Positions 11,349 to 21,594 of a stretch of 64,000 nucleotides of DNA are shown in pieces. Source of the DNA: Paulinella micropora (lineage: Eukaryota; Cercozoa; Imbricatea; Euglyphida). Under the pieces are notes generated by a model. It was not told where the DNA came from. It saw nothing but the letters and a program-made list of their open reading frames with translations, and did not search any database. The DNA lies in contig BJOX01000160.1 in the NCBI GenBank assembly GCA_009731375.1, positions 636,778 through 700,777 of the forward strand. The letters run 5' to 3'. The number at the start of each line of letters is the position of its first letter. The stretch's first letter is position 1. The position numbers and the translations under genes were made by a program.

Positions 11349-11643
11349 TTTATACCAACTTCTTTGTTAGAATAGAATTGGTAATGTAATTCAATATGCC
11401 GTATCATTTTCACAATTGAGGACCTAGAATTTAATTGTTAGGACTGATATTGATCAATGGACTTGAGTTATTATGATTAGACTGATTAGGTCAATTGTAA
11501 GAATCAGGTCAGGACATGCGCTCTTAGTTCGCGCCTCTTTTGTACCTCAATCTGTGTTTAGTAAAATATTTCAGATTTGCCAAACTAAGCAAGTCACAAA
11601 GTGCTCGGGTCTTCTACACCGTTCCGGTAAAGTATTAATATAA
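11349..11643 (+). repeat. Copia A 3' LTR
   Basis: Near-identical copy of 5294-5584, preceded by the purine tract GGGGGAGC and followed by AGTTAAGC. Its last bases (ATAA) are not matched in the 5' copy. Confidence 0.88.
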
Positions 11644-11852
11644 AGTTAAGCACGTGTTTCCGTCGCGTAATGATTAGAGGTTTAATTGTTAATAATCCAT
11701 GTTATTAATATTAACTAGCCTGGTCTCTAGCTTAAAATTGCCAACCCTCAAGCGGATAAGTATAGTTTCCGTTCGTGACTTTAATAATTCTTTTCCAAGC
11801 TCTAGTTGTTATTAGTTTATTGATGTTGGATTTTGTTCTTACTTGCTTTTAG

Positions 11853-13744
11853 TTACACTAGGAGAAAATAAAATAGTTTAAGCAGGTTCAGTTTTAACTT
11901 CTTCACAAAATTTGCATCCCACGCGGATACCTCGACCAACCGATCAACGCGAAAGCTCTGAAGCGAGAAAGCTCGGTCATCGGCATCTTGTGCCTGCGAC
12001 AAGACATTTCGAATGTATCTCTCCCCTGATGTTCGACTTTTGGTGGTTGTTGCTCTAGCGATTCCCTTGAGGACTGCCACTAGTAACATTGCCAAATCGG
12101 CTCGAACAAGGGGCGTGATCAACTTTTGTGGAAGATCCACGATTTCGTTGTGGGGAACATCGGCCTCCCACATACGTTGTGCCATTGCCGACACAAGGTC
12201 CGCGACTATGACAGGGTCGCACATGAAACCCCCATTGGCTCCCTTGACGAATTGTTCAAGCAGGTGATGAGGTCGCATGGGAGGCTTCAATTGTCCCCCT
12301 TGGATCAATCGACCCGCTTCCTCGTCTCATTGGGGCCACTTATGGGTTAGCAAGTCTTGGGAAGCCCACCGACTGGCTTTGTTGGCTAATATCTGTTTAG
12401 TGTCGGCAGCCGTGAGGCTGAACTGCCCAATTGTGCTGTCCAGGCACGTATAGCCCAACAAAAGCAAAATACCCTCGCCATAATCGATATTAATTTGCGG
12501 GTTACATTTGCCATTGTCGAAAGTTGTGGCCTTGTCGAGCCGAGTTAGAGCTCGTTCGACCAACTTGTCGTTCGCAGTCTTTTGTTGTTCAGTGGTGTTT
12601 GAAGGTCGGTTATGCCCGCCACCCCCGTTGTTTCCCGGAGGCGGGACAATTACCTTCCTGTGGAAGAAAACGAATGTCGTTCCCTCTGGGATGATAGTTG
12701 CTCTGCCATCGTTGCGATATGTGACATGAACCTCGTTTGCTAGGCGAATTCGGAGGATATCACTGATGATCTGTGCTACCAACTCGCACATGGCGAGGAA
12801 GTTGCACCAGTAGAGCTTGACCGCCGGATGGGGAGCGATTTTCTTTTCCACCGCTTTTCCACTTCTGACAAACTTATCGAACACCATGTTGGCCTTGAAG
12901 TATTTAAACTTCGTTGCCATCCTACTCACCCAGGTCCACTGATGCTGTTCGATAGTATCAAGCAGCTCGTTAAGGGTGTCCCGGGCTTGGATAGCTGCTA
13001 TTGAATCGTCCTCTGAGGGAAGGAGCTGTCGTTTCCAGCTCTTGCGCTCTGTGAGGATGAGGTTCCAAATTGCAACCGCAGCACTTAGGATTCGTGCTGA
13101 TACTATATTCCAAGCTTGTATCTCCGAGATAAAAACCAGCAACCCTGCCGAGTTGGGCCACTTGGTGTCTATAGCTAGTTCTTTATCTGGGTCCTGTGTG
13201 AAAGGAAAAGTGAGAGAGGGTTGCAGATCTTTTTTCTCGACGAATAAGATATTCAGCAAAGCTTGATACCTTTGGTGGTTTATCTGCCACGCCTCGTCTA
13301 ATAAGGAGTCACGCACGGTTGCTAGAACCCTGTAGAGGTCCATAACATGGTGCATGGTACTGGTACCATTTGCAGTAAGGCTCGGATTGAACTGATGCAT
13401 TAGTCCAATAGCCCCTTGTATCGAGGGCTCCTTGAACATACACCTGTACCAAGCCGCCTCCTCGTACATATTGTTCAGGAAAAGATGCACCGAGTTGTCG
13501 TTTAGGTTTGTCCCCTGTTCCTTGTCATCTACAGGGTGCTTGGCCATCCCTCTGCTGGGCCTCGGTATCGGTCAAGCACTACCTTCGTTTGAATTGCACG
13601 AGCCGCAATTACCAGCCCATTGTCGGGCCCTCTCCATGGGGAACGAGGGACAGGTTCCTCCTGTGCTCTGCTTCCTACCCTTGCAGGAGTGATAAAACCG
13701 CCGCCTGTGGCGGGCGTGTCGTTACCGTCTGAGTCCTCAGACAT
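11853..13744 (-). pseudogene. Orphan gypsy-type Gag (element G)
   Basis: Three minus-strand pieces: 13529-13744 (starts MSEDSDGNDTPATGG), then 12327-13547 in another frame, then 11853-12308 in the same frame as the second after a single TGA (12327-12329). The protein is helical and mid-sized, with no zinc knuckle visible before it ends at 11853. Its position behind a TG-rich leader and its acidic start resemble the gag of gypsy D. I recognise no direct homologue, and Gag is inferred from composition and position. No protease or pol follows it. Confidence 0.5.
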
Positions 13745-15200
13745 GTCTAGTTTTATTGCGGAGGATGATCTCGTTGTAGAGCCTATCCACGCAATTTTCA
13801 GTATGCCCCTGAGGGGTTGAGATAAGCAGAGTCGTATGTTCTCGTGTGTGTGAGTGTGCTGTTGTGTTTGTTTTTGTTGTCGTGTGTTCTGTTCACTGTG
13901 TCGTCAATGCTTATGTCAAGCACGATGTAATACAACACACAACAACCAACTCACGCCCAACACAACAATCAACAGATAACGGTCAAAGGATTGGTGGACT
14001 CACCCTTCCCCTCTGTCGGGGGAAGCCTTGCTGCTCCTTCTGCCAAGCCAGACGATGTGTACGTGTGCATCCTGGCAGTACACAACAAATTTCCTGCAAC
14101 TCTGTAACCACCTTTCTGATGACACAACAGAAAAAGTACAAACAGGTTTTCAATGATTCCTTCTGGGCTCTGCCCAATGGATCACCTTATTCTTTTCCTT
14201 TTTCAAGAAGGAGTCTTTTTCCAACTCAAAGAACAACCTTCGCTTGTCTTTTCTGACTGTGGTAGGTAGGTTTGTGAGTGTTGTCGTGTATGTCTTTGTG
14301 TGTCTGTACCGAGTGCTGTAGACTCTTCACACACTTGTTGACGATTGTCTTGGAAGCCACTCGGTATCCGAATTCTTGTCCTTGCTGACCTATATGACAC
14401 CACACAACACGTTTGGAGTGTTTGAGTGTGATGTGGGGTGTGTGTTTCGTTGTTTGCGAACAAAAATAAAAATCGTTCCCAAAACACACTCCTTTGTAGC
14501 CTCCCTGTCTTCAATTCACACTCAATTCCCCCGGCCTATGTCTTAATAGACTGGCCTATCACCCCTTTGAGAGATGCCTACCTTCTTTGGTGTGGGATGG
14601 GTGTTGTTGGTCTAAACAGGTTTTATGCCAAAGGAATAGGATTCTGTGTGTGTGTCGTTTGTTTGTTTTTCTTCTGCCTCTTTGCACGTGTTGACGTGTC
14701 AACAACGTTTGTGTGTGTTACGTGTTTGTGGCAGTACAAACAAAAGTTAGAGTGAGTAATTGTTGGTTATTCTCCTCGTGAGGAGTATGTGTAGGTATGC
14801 GTGTAGGAGTGTTGACAGAACTGATAGGAGGGTGTTTTCCCTCTCCTTCTGTGTGTCTGTTAAGCACTCCTCTGGCTCGACAATGTGTCGACAATCACAT
14901 TAGTGAGCCCCCTAATGTTTCTGCCTCACTGAGTACACTTTCTATGCCCCTACACACTCCAAACACACTGCTTGAGGTCTCAAAAACGTACACACAACGA
15001 GTGTCTTGCCGTGCCGCTTGTGGGCCTCTGTGCAAGATTTCAGTGTTGTTTTTGTGCACTGCAAGCTTCTAACACCTCCCCAACTCCTTTCCTACACTTC
15101 ACCACAACCTTTCCTCTTTCTTTGCTTAGGGGAGTGGATTTTTTCAAATTGCTGAAATGAAATTTGGATGATATAAAAATCTAGGCTGGGACTCCACTTT
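13745..15200 (-). other. Non-coding leader-like region
   Basis: No coding pattern. The plus strand is rich in TGTGT and TTGTG words, resembling the leader of gypsy D at 53669-54611. At 15184-15196 the minus strand reads TGGAGTCCCAGCC, matching the first eight bases of the presumed primer site of gypsy D, so this may be the 5' leader of element G. Confidence 0.4.
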
Positions 15201-15668
15201 TGTCGGTTATAATCAAAAGATATTATTTATTGTAAGCCGGGGTATTAATCCTTCCAATTCCACAGCACTCTGAAAATAACCTTATCTTCCTCCTCTGCAA
15301 AGAGAAGAAACCAGTATGGCGGAAAATGTAGGAGACTGTCAGATCCAAACAACAAAAAGGAAAAGAGAGGCATTTCCCAGTGTCACCCCTAACGATAATA
15401 TTATACTGCTTAAAAAAGTAGTACCGGCTATGAATCGTGATATTATCGTTTTCAACCGGCTCAAAAGTATATAAATAAAAACGGATATAACTACATCTTA
15501 AAGAGATATAGCTCTTCTATACATCACTGTGTATAGGGGTATAAGAAAAAGTCGCATATTTACCTATCTGCGCCTATAAAGTGTATGCGCAGATAGGTAA
15601 ATATGTGCTACTTTAATAATACCCAGTGTCGGTCCAGACACAATAAGAGACTGTTCATATTAATAACA
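15201..15668 (-). repeat. Possible LTR of element G
   Basis: On the minus strand this starts TGTTATTAATATG and ends AACCGACA, just before a TGGAGTCC primer-like site, giving TG...CA ends. No second copy is present. It contains several inverted repeats, including a perfect one at 15555-15605. Confidence 0.3.
15555..15605. repeat. Perfect inverted repeat, 19-bp arms
   Basis: Arms CATATTTACCTATCTGCGC (15555-15573) and its exact complement (15587-15605), with a 13-bp spacer. Confidence 0.9.
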
Positions 15669-15871
15669 TGTTGGACTACCTTAATAAAACGGGGTCAAAA
15701 CTAAACAGCTAGTGTTATCATCTGCAGTATAAACTTTATTAGAAGAACGCGCCAAGACAAAGGGCGGGAACGTATTAGGCCGGACACACGTAATGGCTCT
15801 AACGACACACATTGCATATGCTGGCCCGTACTGTCTAACGTAATTAATATATTGTATTAATAGGTCTAACA
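15669..15871 (-). repeat. Copia LTR (C/F family), 3' type
   Basis: On the minus strand: TGTTAGACCTATTAATAC at the start, CCAACA at the end, and a purine run (CAGGGGGAG) directly before it at 15872-15880. It matches the LTR at 55751-55963 over most of its length (shared GTTAGAGCCATTAC, GGCGCGTTCTTCTAATAAAG). The polypurine tract makes it a 3' LTR whose body is gone. Confidence 0.8.
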
Positions 15872-16057
15872 CTCCCCCTGGAGCAAGGTTAATTATTAAA
15901 TTAACTGCAGGTCCTATTAGCTATTCTGTGAAAATTATAAAAACACATACTCATAACATACTCACTCTTACCCTCACTCTCTTCAATAGATAATGTCGAC
16001 GGTTGCTACCCAACTTGCTGGGGCAAGTGTATATCAGTTAGACTATACACAGGGCAG

Positions 16058-16062
16058 CGCCC
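16058..16062 (+). repeat. Target-site duplication of copia B (CGCCC)
   Basis: CGCCC before the 5' LTR is repeated exactly at 24701-24705 after the 3' LTR. Confidence 0.85.
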
Positions 16063-16381
16063 CGTTGGTAGGACAATTACGTTTTACTTTTAGTGATTAC
16101 TTTGTGACTGGTAAGTAATTTATCCGTATAGTTCTAGTCAATAATTGTAACGGACGTAACGGTCCATATTGGCATTCAGAATTGAACACTAATGATTGTG
16201 TAATAATTACAGTCGTGTGGACTTTATTTCAGTTTCATTATTACCTTTGAGTTTGTCAGTTCTGCTATCTACGTGCGGATTAAAAGTGTCGATTGGTATC
16301 GTGGCTTCTAACGGAGTCTCTCAGCAAACCGGCGTCTAAGGTATTAGGTCCGTGAGTGACCGGGTATTTACCTAATCAACG
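16063..16381 (+). repeat. Copia B 5' LTR
   Basis: Begins CGTTGGTAGG and ends CCTAATCAACG, so the termini are near-inverted repeats. About 99% identical to 24383-24700. Confidence 0.95.
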
Positions 16382-16395
16382 GTTATGAGCCGCTG
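16381..16395 (+). promoter_or_regulatory. Copia B primer-binding site
   Basis: GGTTATGAGCCGCTGG follows the LTR directly. It is the complement of an initiator tRNA-Met anticodon-arm sequence (CAGCGGCTCATAACC) and has no match to a tRNA 3' CCA end. Confidence 0.65.
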
Positions 16396-16427
16396 GGATA
16401 GCGAATTTTGGCACAATGCACTTAGCA

Positions 16428-16491
16428 TGAGACAGTTGCTGTCTCACACNNNNNNNNNNCATGCGATCAGCATGAGACAATTGATGTCTCA
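16428..16491 (+). promoter_or_regulatory. Duplicated hairpin in copia B leader
   Basis: Two copies of TGAGACA-5 nt-TGTCTCA, at 16428-16446 and 16473-16491, about 50 bp after the primer site. A 10-N gap lies between them. Paired hairpins here could serve RNA dimerisation or packaging (inference). Confidence 0.5.
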
Positions 16492-16553
16492 CACACCGGT
16501 GTTTAGCGGGAATAAAAAAGATTGACAGAGCTGCTATTACCAGATAGAGGAGT

Positions 16554-17753
16554 ATGCCTACGGGATTAGCACCACTCGGGGATATATTTCATGATGCTTT
16601 CCAAGACCATAAAGCGGCAAAAACAAAGTATGCTTTTGATAGAGACAGGATGAGAAAAGCAGAAGAAATGGAAGAACCGAGAGAACCACACGAGGTGGAC
16701 ACACCGGAAGGATCAGACGAAGAAGATAAAACAGAGACACAACAAACACGACAACAGAGACAGAGAGGTAGCCAAACACCACAAGACCAGAAGACACAGA
16801 CAGAGAAACCTGCCAACTGGAAACTCTCCAAGGAAGAGAAGAAAGCTTGGGAGGATAGGGCCAACAGAAAGAAGAAAAGAGCGATGACAAGAACCAACAA
16901 GGACGTGTACTTGCTGTGGAAGAAGAGATACATGAGGAAGAAGAGATACAGAGAAGAACAGCAGTATCTGCATCGCTGCAGAATGTTCCAACTTCTCATA
17001 ACAACAGCATTCTCGGAATCTAAGGTGATTCAATTTCTTCGCAGCAAAATCGTTCATTGCCCGTTTGAGAAAGTCGGCATTGTAAAAGCAAAATACAGTA
17101 ATCTAAGTGGTGCGGCGAGATACATAGAGGAGAAAGCATTTAAAGAGATGAGACCAAGACCGACTGAGGATATGGATGAGTATCTAATACAACATCTACT
17201 GCAGAAGAACTGGCTAGAAGCACTGAGAGGGAAGCCCTTTGAGCCAGAGGAAGCGGTAAATGGGTTGTTAGAGAAACTAGCAGAGCATGAGGCCTATGGG
17301 CCCGCATACCTCAACGATCATTATAGATTGGCAGCAGCGAGCAGGCCAACACATGATGATATGGTAGAGTCGGCAAGAGAAATTTACGTGTTGTGGGAAG
17401 CGAAGCAGAAGAGACTGAGAAAGGAACGTAGGAAGGAGAAAGAGAGGAAGAGAGAGGGTAAGGGAGCGAATCTACTGTTTGGAGTGGGAGAGGGAGGAGA
17501 GAAGGGAGAAAAGAGAGAGAAGAACAAGAAATGGACTAAGAACGGGAAGGGCAAGGGCAACAAGAATGGAAGTGATACTTCAGAGCAGGAGTGGTGGCTG
17601 ACAGCGACATGCTATAACTGCTATCAGACTGGACATACAAAGCGATTTTGCCCCAAACGAAAGTCAAGCCCAAAACGAACTAGTCCAAAGTCAAAGCAAG
17701 AGACAAGAGTGGCAAGTTTAAAAAGAAAGGAGCCAAAGGAGTCACTCTTATGA
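16554..17753 (+). CDS. Copia B Gag with CCHC zinc knuckle
   Basis: An intact 399-aa frame. The N-terminal third is charged and Glu/Lys-rich. The middle is helical (FQLLITTAFSESKVIQFLRS). The C-terminal part is very basic and ends with a canonical CCHC knuckle, CYNCYQTGHTKRFC (C-x2-C-x4-H-x4-C), at about residues 357-370. Gag forms the particle and binds the RNA genome through the knuckle. The start ATG at 16554 is 170 nt after the LTR. The stop overlaps the next frame's start as ATGA (17750-17753), suggesting coupled translation or a -1 shift. Confidence 0.88.
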   Translation: MPTGLAPLGDIFHDAFQDHKAAKTKYAFDRDRMRKAEEMEEPREPHEVDTPEGSDEEDKTETQQTRQQRQRGSQTPQDQKTQTEKPANWKLSKEEKKAWEDRANRKKKRAMTRTNKDVYLLWKKRYMRKKRYREEQQYLHRCRMFQLLITTAFSESKVIQFLRSKIVHCPFEKVGIVKAKYSNLSGAARYIEEKAFKEMRPRPTEDMDEYLIQHLLQKNWLEALRGKPFEPEEAVNGLLEKLAEHEAYGPAYLNDHYRLAAASRPTHDDMVESAREIYVLWEAKQKRLRKERRKEKERKREGKGANLLFGVGEGGEKGEKREKNKKWTKNGKGKGNKNGSDTSEQEWWLTATCYNCYQTGHTKRFCPKRKSSPKRTSPKSKQETRVASLKRKEPKESLL

Positions 17754-18036
17754 GGGGAGAAGTAGGAGAGGAGGGTGAGGAGGAAGAAGGGGATAAGTCA
17801 GAGGGGGAAGACAGCTCAGAAGAAGAAGAGTATGGGCTAGTCATGATGGAGGGTGCAGAAGAAGCAATGGAGGGAAACATAGAAAGTGGGGAAAGCATTA
17901 TTGCTCGTGAAGCAGAGCAAGAGGGCGAGGAGGATAGTGAGCCTCCAAAGGATCAAAGTGACAACAAACCCTTAGATCAATCCGCAAGAGCCCGTGGGGG
18001 GGGGGGGGGGGNNNNNNNNNNNNNNNCCCACCCCGC

Positions 18037-18068
<32 letters not shown>

Positions 18069-18523
18069 GTCGAGTGCTCTATTGGCTCGAAACACACTCC
18101 GAGACAGACCCCACAACCCTCCACCCCGCACTCTCACTAGTGCTCAACACCCCGACACCTCTACAACAGCCACTCCTGCCCTCACAACCTCACGAGACAC
18201 ACAACGTGTGCAACTCACCATTGCAACCAAAACCATCGCAAGTGAAAGAGAAAGAGAAACGGAAAAGTGAGAAACCGACACCCACACCCCCTCAGAACTC
18301 TAGACAGACAAAGAATGAAACACCACGTCCCACTACATTCACTCGTAAAAGCCACACCACAGGCCCACTAACCACTCGTTGTACTGGGCTGAACTGGAAG
18401 GGAGAACAGTGTGGAGTTAAGTTTGGACAGGGGGGGAGTTGGTGCAAGGCGGGTGAGGCAGCAAAGAGGCTAGTGTATGCAGACTTATGTGGTTATCATG
18501 CCCGTCAACCTGACATGACCTAG
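17750..18523 (+). CDS. Copia B ORF2: acidic segment and Cys/His module
   Basis: A 257-aa frame that opens on the last bases of gag. It starts with a very acidic stretch, then crosses a poly-G tract and a 15-N gap (18001-18065), so its middle is unreliable. Near the C-terminus is a Cys/His module: RCTGLNWKGEQCGVKF, then WC, then LCGYH. Element C has a similar module (QCEGFNANNARC and on). I do not recognise the domain by name, and it looks zinc-binding. The place between gag and protease is unusual for copia. Confidence 0.55.
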
Positions 18524-19401
18524 CACAAGACCCTTCACGTCGCCCACGTCCTTCCCGTGATTATCCGTCAGAGAGTGAGATGATAAGCATACTGAGAGAG
18601 AGAGGGAGGGAAAGGGGGCGAGTGCACAGCAAATCTCGCAAAAAGATATGGCAAAACCCGTGAAGAAAAACTCGCTAAGTCCCGCAAATATCGGAGAAAA
18701 AGACAAGGAAAGTGTCGAAAACCCGGTAAGAAAGGTCCTCAGTTAGTAAAGATTCACGGAATGATGCTGTTTTGCCAGGGAATGAGGCAAGGACCGGCGG
18801 GACTAGAGCTGAAAAAGAGATTGCATTCGATGAGGCTGATGAGCGTGTAGGAGGGACAAGTGAGGGAAAGTCTTGGCCACCATTGCTACTACCACAAGGT
18901 CCGTCTCCTTTGGATAGAGTAAGAGACAGTGTAGCGTCACAGACAGAGCAGACAAGCGAGACACACACACACGAAACACCTGTGGGGAGGAGCAGTAAAA
19001 GAGACACAGAACACGGAAAGGTAATAAGCTTTGAAGACTTTAAGAGAATAAGCGAACAGCTGAACAACCTGTGCATTTTGGATGATGAAACGGGAGATGT
19101 CGTGATGATGACAAAGAAGGAAGGAGAGAGAGTAGCAGAGGCAGATGGACTGTTGACAGATGTGTTTTGGGCTATGAACGAGGTATTTCTAAAGCATGCA
19201 GCAGGCACCCCACAAATAACAAGAGAGACAGTCATAGAGAAGCGAGCAGCTAGAACCACTCAGAATGCAAAAGCTAAGGAAAGAGCTAAGTGGGAGTGTG
19301 AGTTCAGACTTAGCGAAGGACAGCCAAGACCTGAGAAGACGGAAATAGCTAGGTTGCTATATGCGTTAACGAAGGGAGCAGAAAAGATAGTAGTGAAATA
19401 G
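18524..19401 (+). CDS. Copia B ORF3, unknown function
   Basis: 18524-18771 reads as basic filler with no convincing start. 18772-19401 is a clean 209-aa frame with a polar N-terminus and a helical C-terminal half (ISFEDFKRISEQLNNLCIL, LLYALTKGAEKIVVK). I recognise no domain. It falls within the collinear Gag-to-protease part of the element, so it may be a piece of a longer polyprotein. Confidence 0.5.
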
Positions 19402-19448
19402 GGTCTGTGTTACGACCGGATGGCAAATAAAACGAGTTTTACACAGAG

Positions 19449-20393
19449 ATGTTAGGAATAATAGACTATGGAATACTCGACTTAGCTAAGAACCACGACA
19501 ATCAATTTGCTCTTTTCATCGTGCGATCGATGCTTATGAAGATTTGGCATGAGGTAGAAGCGAGAGGGGTTACACTGAACGCACTTTTGCGGAAGTTACA
19601 CTCAGGAGATGCATACAAGTTCTTCAGTCCAGAACAGGCAGCAGTGAGAAAGAGGGAGTTTGACAGGAAGAGACGGGAGATAGACAGACACTCAGATATG
19701 GAGGAGGATGATGAGGAGTTTGACCCGGAAAACCTAGGACACTCCAGAACCTCCGAGGAGATGAGGTCGGGAATCCCCATAAGCTTTAAGTCGTATTGCG
19801 AGGCACGAGAAGAGCTTGATTGGATGTACGAGGAGAGATTTGAGAGAGAGAGAAAGAAAAAAGCCCAAAAGAAAGGGAGTGAAGAGGAAGAAGAGGAAGA
19901 TCACAATCTCATGGTAGACGATAGCGAGACGGTAGGACGCAAGAAACAGATGATAGTTCAAGACAGCGCATCGTCCAGGGATATAGCATGCACACCGCAC
20001 ATCTTACACAACGTCCGAGAGATTGAACACGTTAGCTTAGTCACCGGAAACGGAGAGAGTGTGGTGCGAAACATGGGGGAAGCGAGGTTGACAAGAATAG
20101 ATGGATCGGGAAAGCCAGTTTTGGTAAAGAAAGATATGTTGTTAGACAACAGGGTGCCAGTCAACATTATGTCTACTGGAAACATGGACCACAACCACAG
20201 ATATATCATTCACCAAAATGGGCAACTACTAATACTAAAGCACCCCATAAGAATTAAAGAGAGTGACGTGATCGTGAGGGGGAGACTTACGCCTGGGATG
20301 CTCTATCGCTGGGACAATGAAAAAGACAAGCCCCTCAACATAAACGAGCGTTACAACCCCAAAGTGAAAGAGAAGAAGAAGATGACAGGGTAA
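19449..20393 (+). pseudogene. Copia B protease region
   Basis: A 314-aa frame. The N-terminal half is helical, and the C-terminal half has the retroelement protease pattern: QMIVQDSASSRDI at the active site, then IEHVSLVTGNGESV and later the GRLTPGMLYRWD block that precedes the pre-integrase domain. The active site is D-S-A instead of the usual D-[ST]-G, which should impair catalysis. Element C also lacks this glycine (DDSRAS), so the change may be old. Confidence 0.7.
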
Positions 20394-21594
20394 GCGGGGC
20401 GGGAATCCCCAAAGAGAGAGAAAGTGAGAGCAAGCAAGCGAGAGTAAGTGAGAACGAGGAAGCTAGAGGCAGCGTTTTATACGCTATGTATCCTGAGAAA
20501 GGTAAGAAGGGTAAGCCCGTTGACATTTTACGTCATATATCAGTGTAGTGGGCATAAAGCTTTACCGAAGACCTATGCATTAGGCAAGGCAATGGGTAGA
20601 AAATTGACAGGAAGCGAGGATAGTGTTAGATTTTGTGAAGCCTGTATGATGGGGAAAGCTAAAGTGTTACCCAGATTTAAGGTTAATAGAATTAGGAGAG
20701 CGAGTTACCCTTGTGAGATTTTGCATATAGATACTTCCGGACCTTGGGCGGTAATGTCAATTCACGGTAAGTACTAGAAATTTTGCGGTACAGACGATTA
20801 CTCGGGGTACTGATCAAAAATTATTATTTACGATACAAGAACGAGTTTGTAGACTGTTTGAAGCAAGCAGTAGCATGGTTTGAAAGGCAGACAGGGAAGA
20901 AGTCAGACAGATCACTTGCAACAACGAGTTCGATGTCCCAACTGAGATTATAGAGTGATGGAAACCCCTACAATTCATTTGGAAGACTAGTGCTCCAGGT
21001 GATAAAGATGGCAATCCCATAGCTGAGAAGGTCAACGACATGACAGCCGGACCAGCCCGGGCCATGCGATATGAGGCTAATTTACCACCCCAGTTTTGGG
21101 CGGAAATGGAACACACATCCATAACCTTGCACAACATTCTACCAGCCACGACAGGGCCTAGGAAAGGAACCTCACCTTTTGAGCAATGTCTGGCTACAAA
21201 CCAGCTATCGACAACTTAAGCCTATAGGATGTTTAGGTGTAATATACATAGGAAAGCAGGTAGGCAAAGCAACTATAGGGGAAAGTGTGTGATGTTACTT
21301 GGATACGATGTATTTAAGGAACTATACCGAGTTTGGGATGGTCGAAAGGTCATCACAAATGTGCGTAATGTACGCTTTAACCACAATATAGTTGGCAAGG
21401 ATGCTCACCCACCCAGAGAAGTTAGATGGGACGACGAGGAATCTGAGGGGGAGAGTAATGACACTGTACAGCAGGAACAGCCGTTAGACGAACCCGAGCA
21501 TAAAGATGAAGGGGAGTTAGACAAACATGAGGAGTTACAGGAAGAAAAGACATTCACCGTCCAGATTCCGGTCTCCCATCAGAGTCAAAGGTAG
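20394..21594 (+). pseudogene. Copia B integrase, broken
   Basis: The pre-integrase zinc block is visible at 20448-20777 (CSGHKALPKTYALG, FCEACMMGKAK), with the first catalytic Asp in ILHIDTSGPW. Stops follow. The second catalytic position reads ITCNNEFDV, where element C has ITCDQEYG, so Asp has become Asn. The Glu is kept (NPIAEKVND), followed by GPARAMRYEANLPPQFWAE. The C-terminal part is 21229-21594 (MLLGYDVFKELYRVWD). The enzyme cannot be active. Confidence 0.82.

Larger units (their letters stand above)
5294..11643 (+). mobile_element. Ty1/copia retrotransposon A
   Basis: A full-length copia element of about 6.35 kb: LTR, primer site, gag, protease, integrase, RT, RNase H, polypurine tract (GGGGGAGC at 11341-11348) and LTR. 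Integrase before RT defines Ty1/copia. The LTRs differ at only about five positions in 291, so insertion is recent, yet the coding region has several stops and frame changes. It lies between the DIRS-like remnant and the orphan gypsy gag. Confidence 0.93.

Noticed and set aside
3274-15668. The LTR at 3274-3737 and the presumed LTR at 15201-15668 as the two ends of one element
   Set aside because: Lengths are similar (464 and 468 bp) but the sequences do not align beyond a few words near the start.
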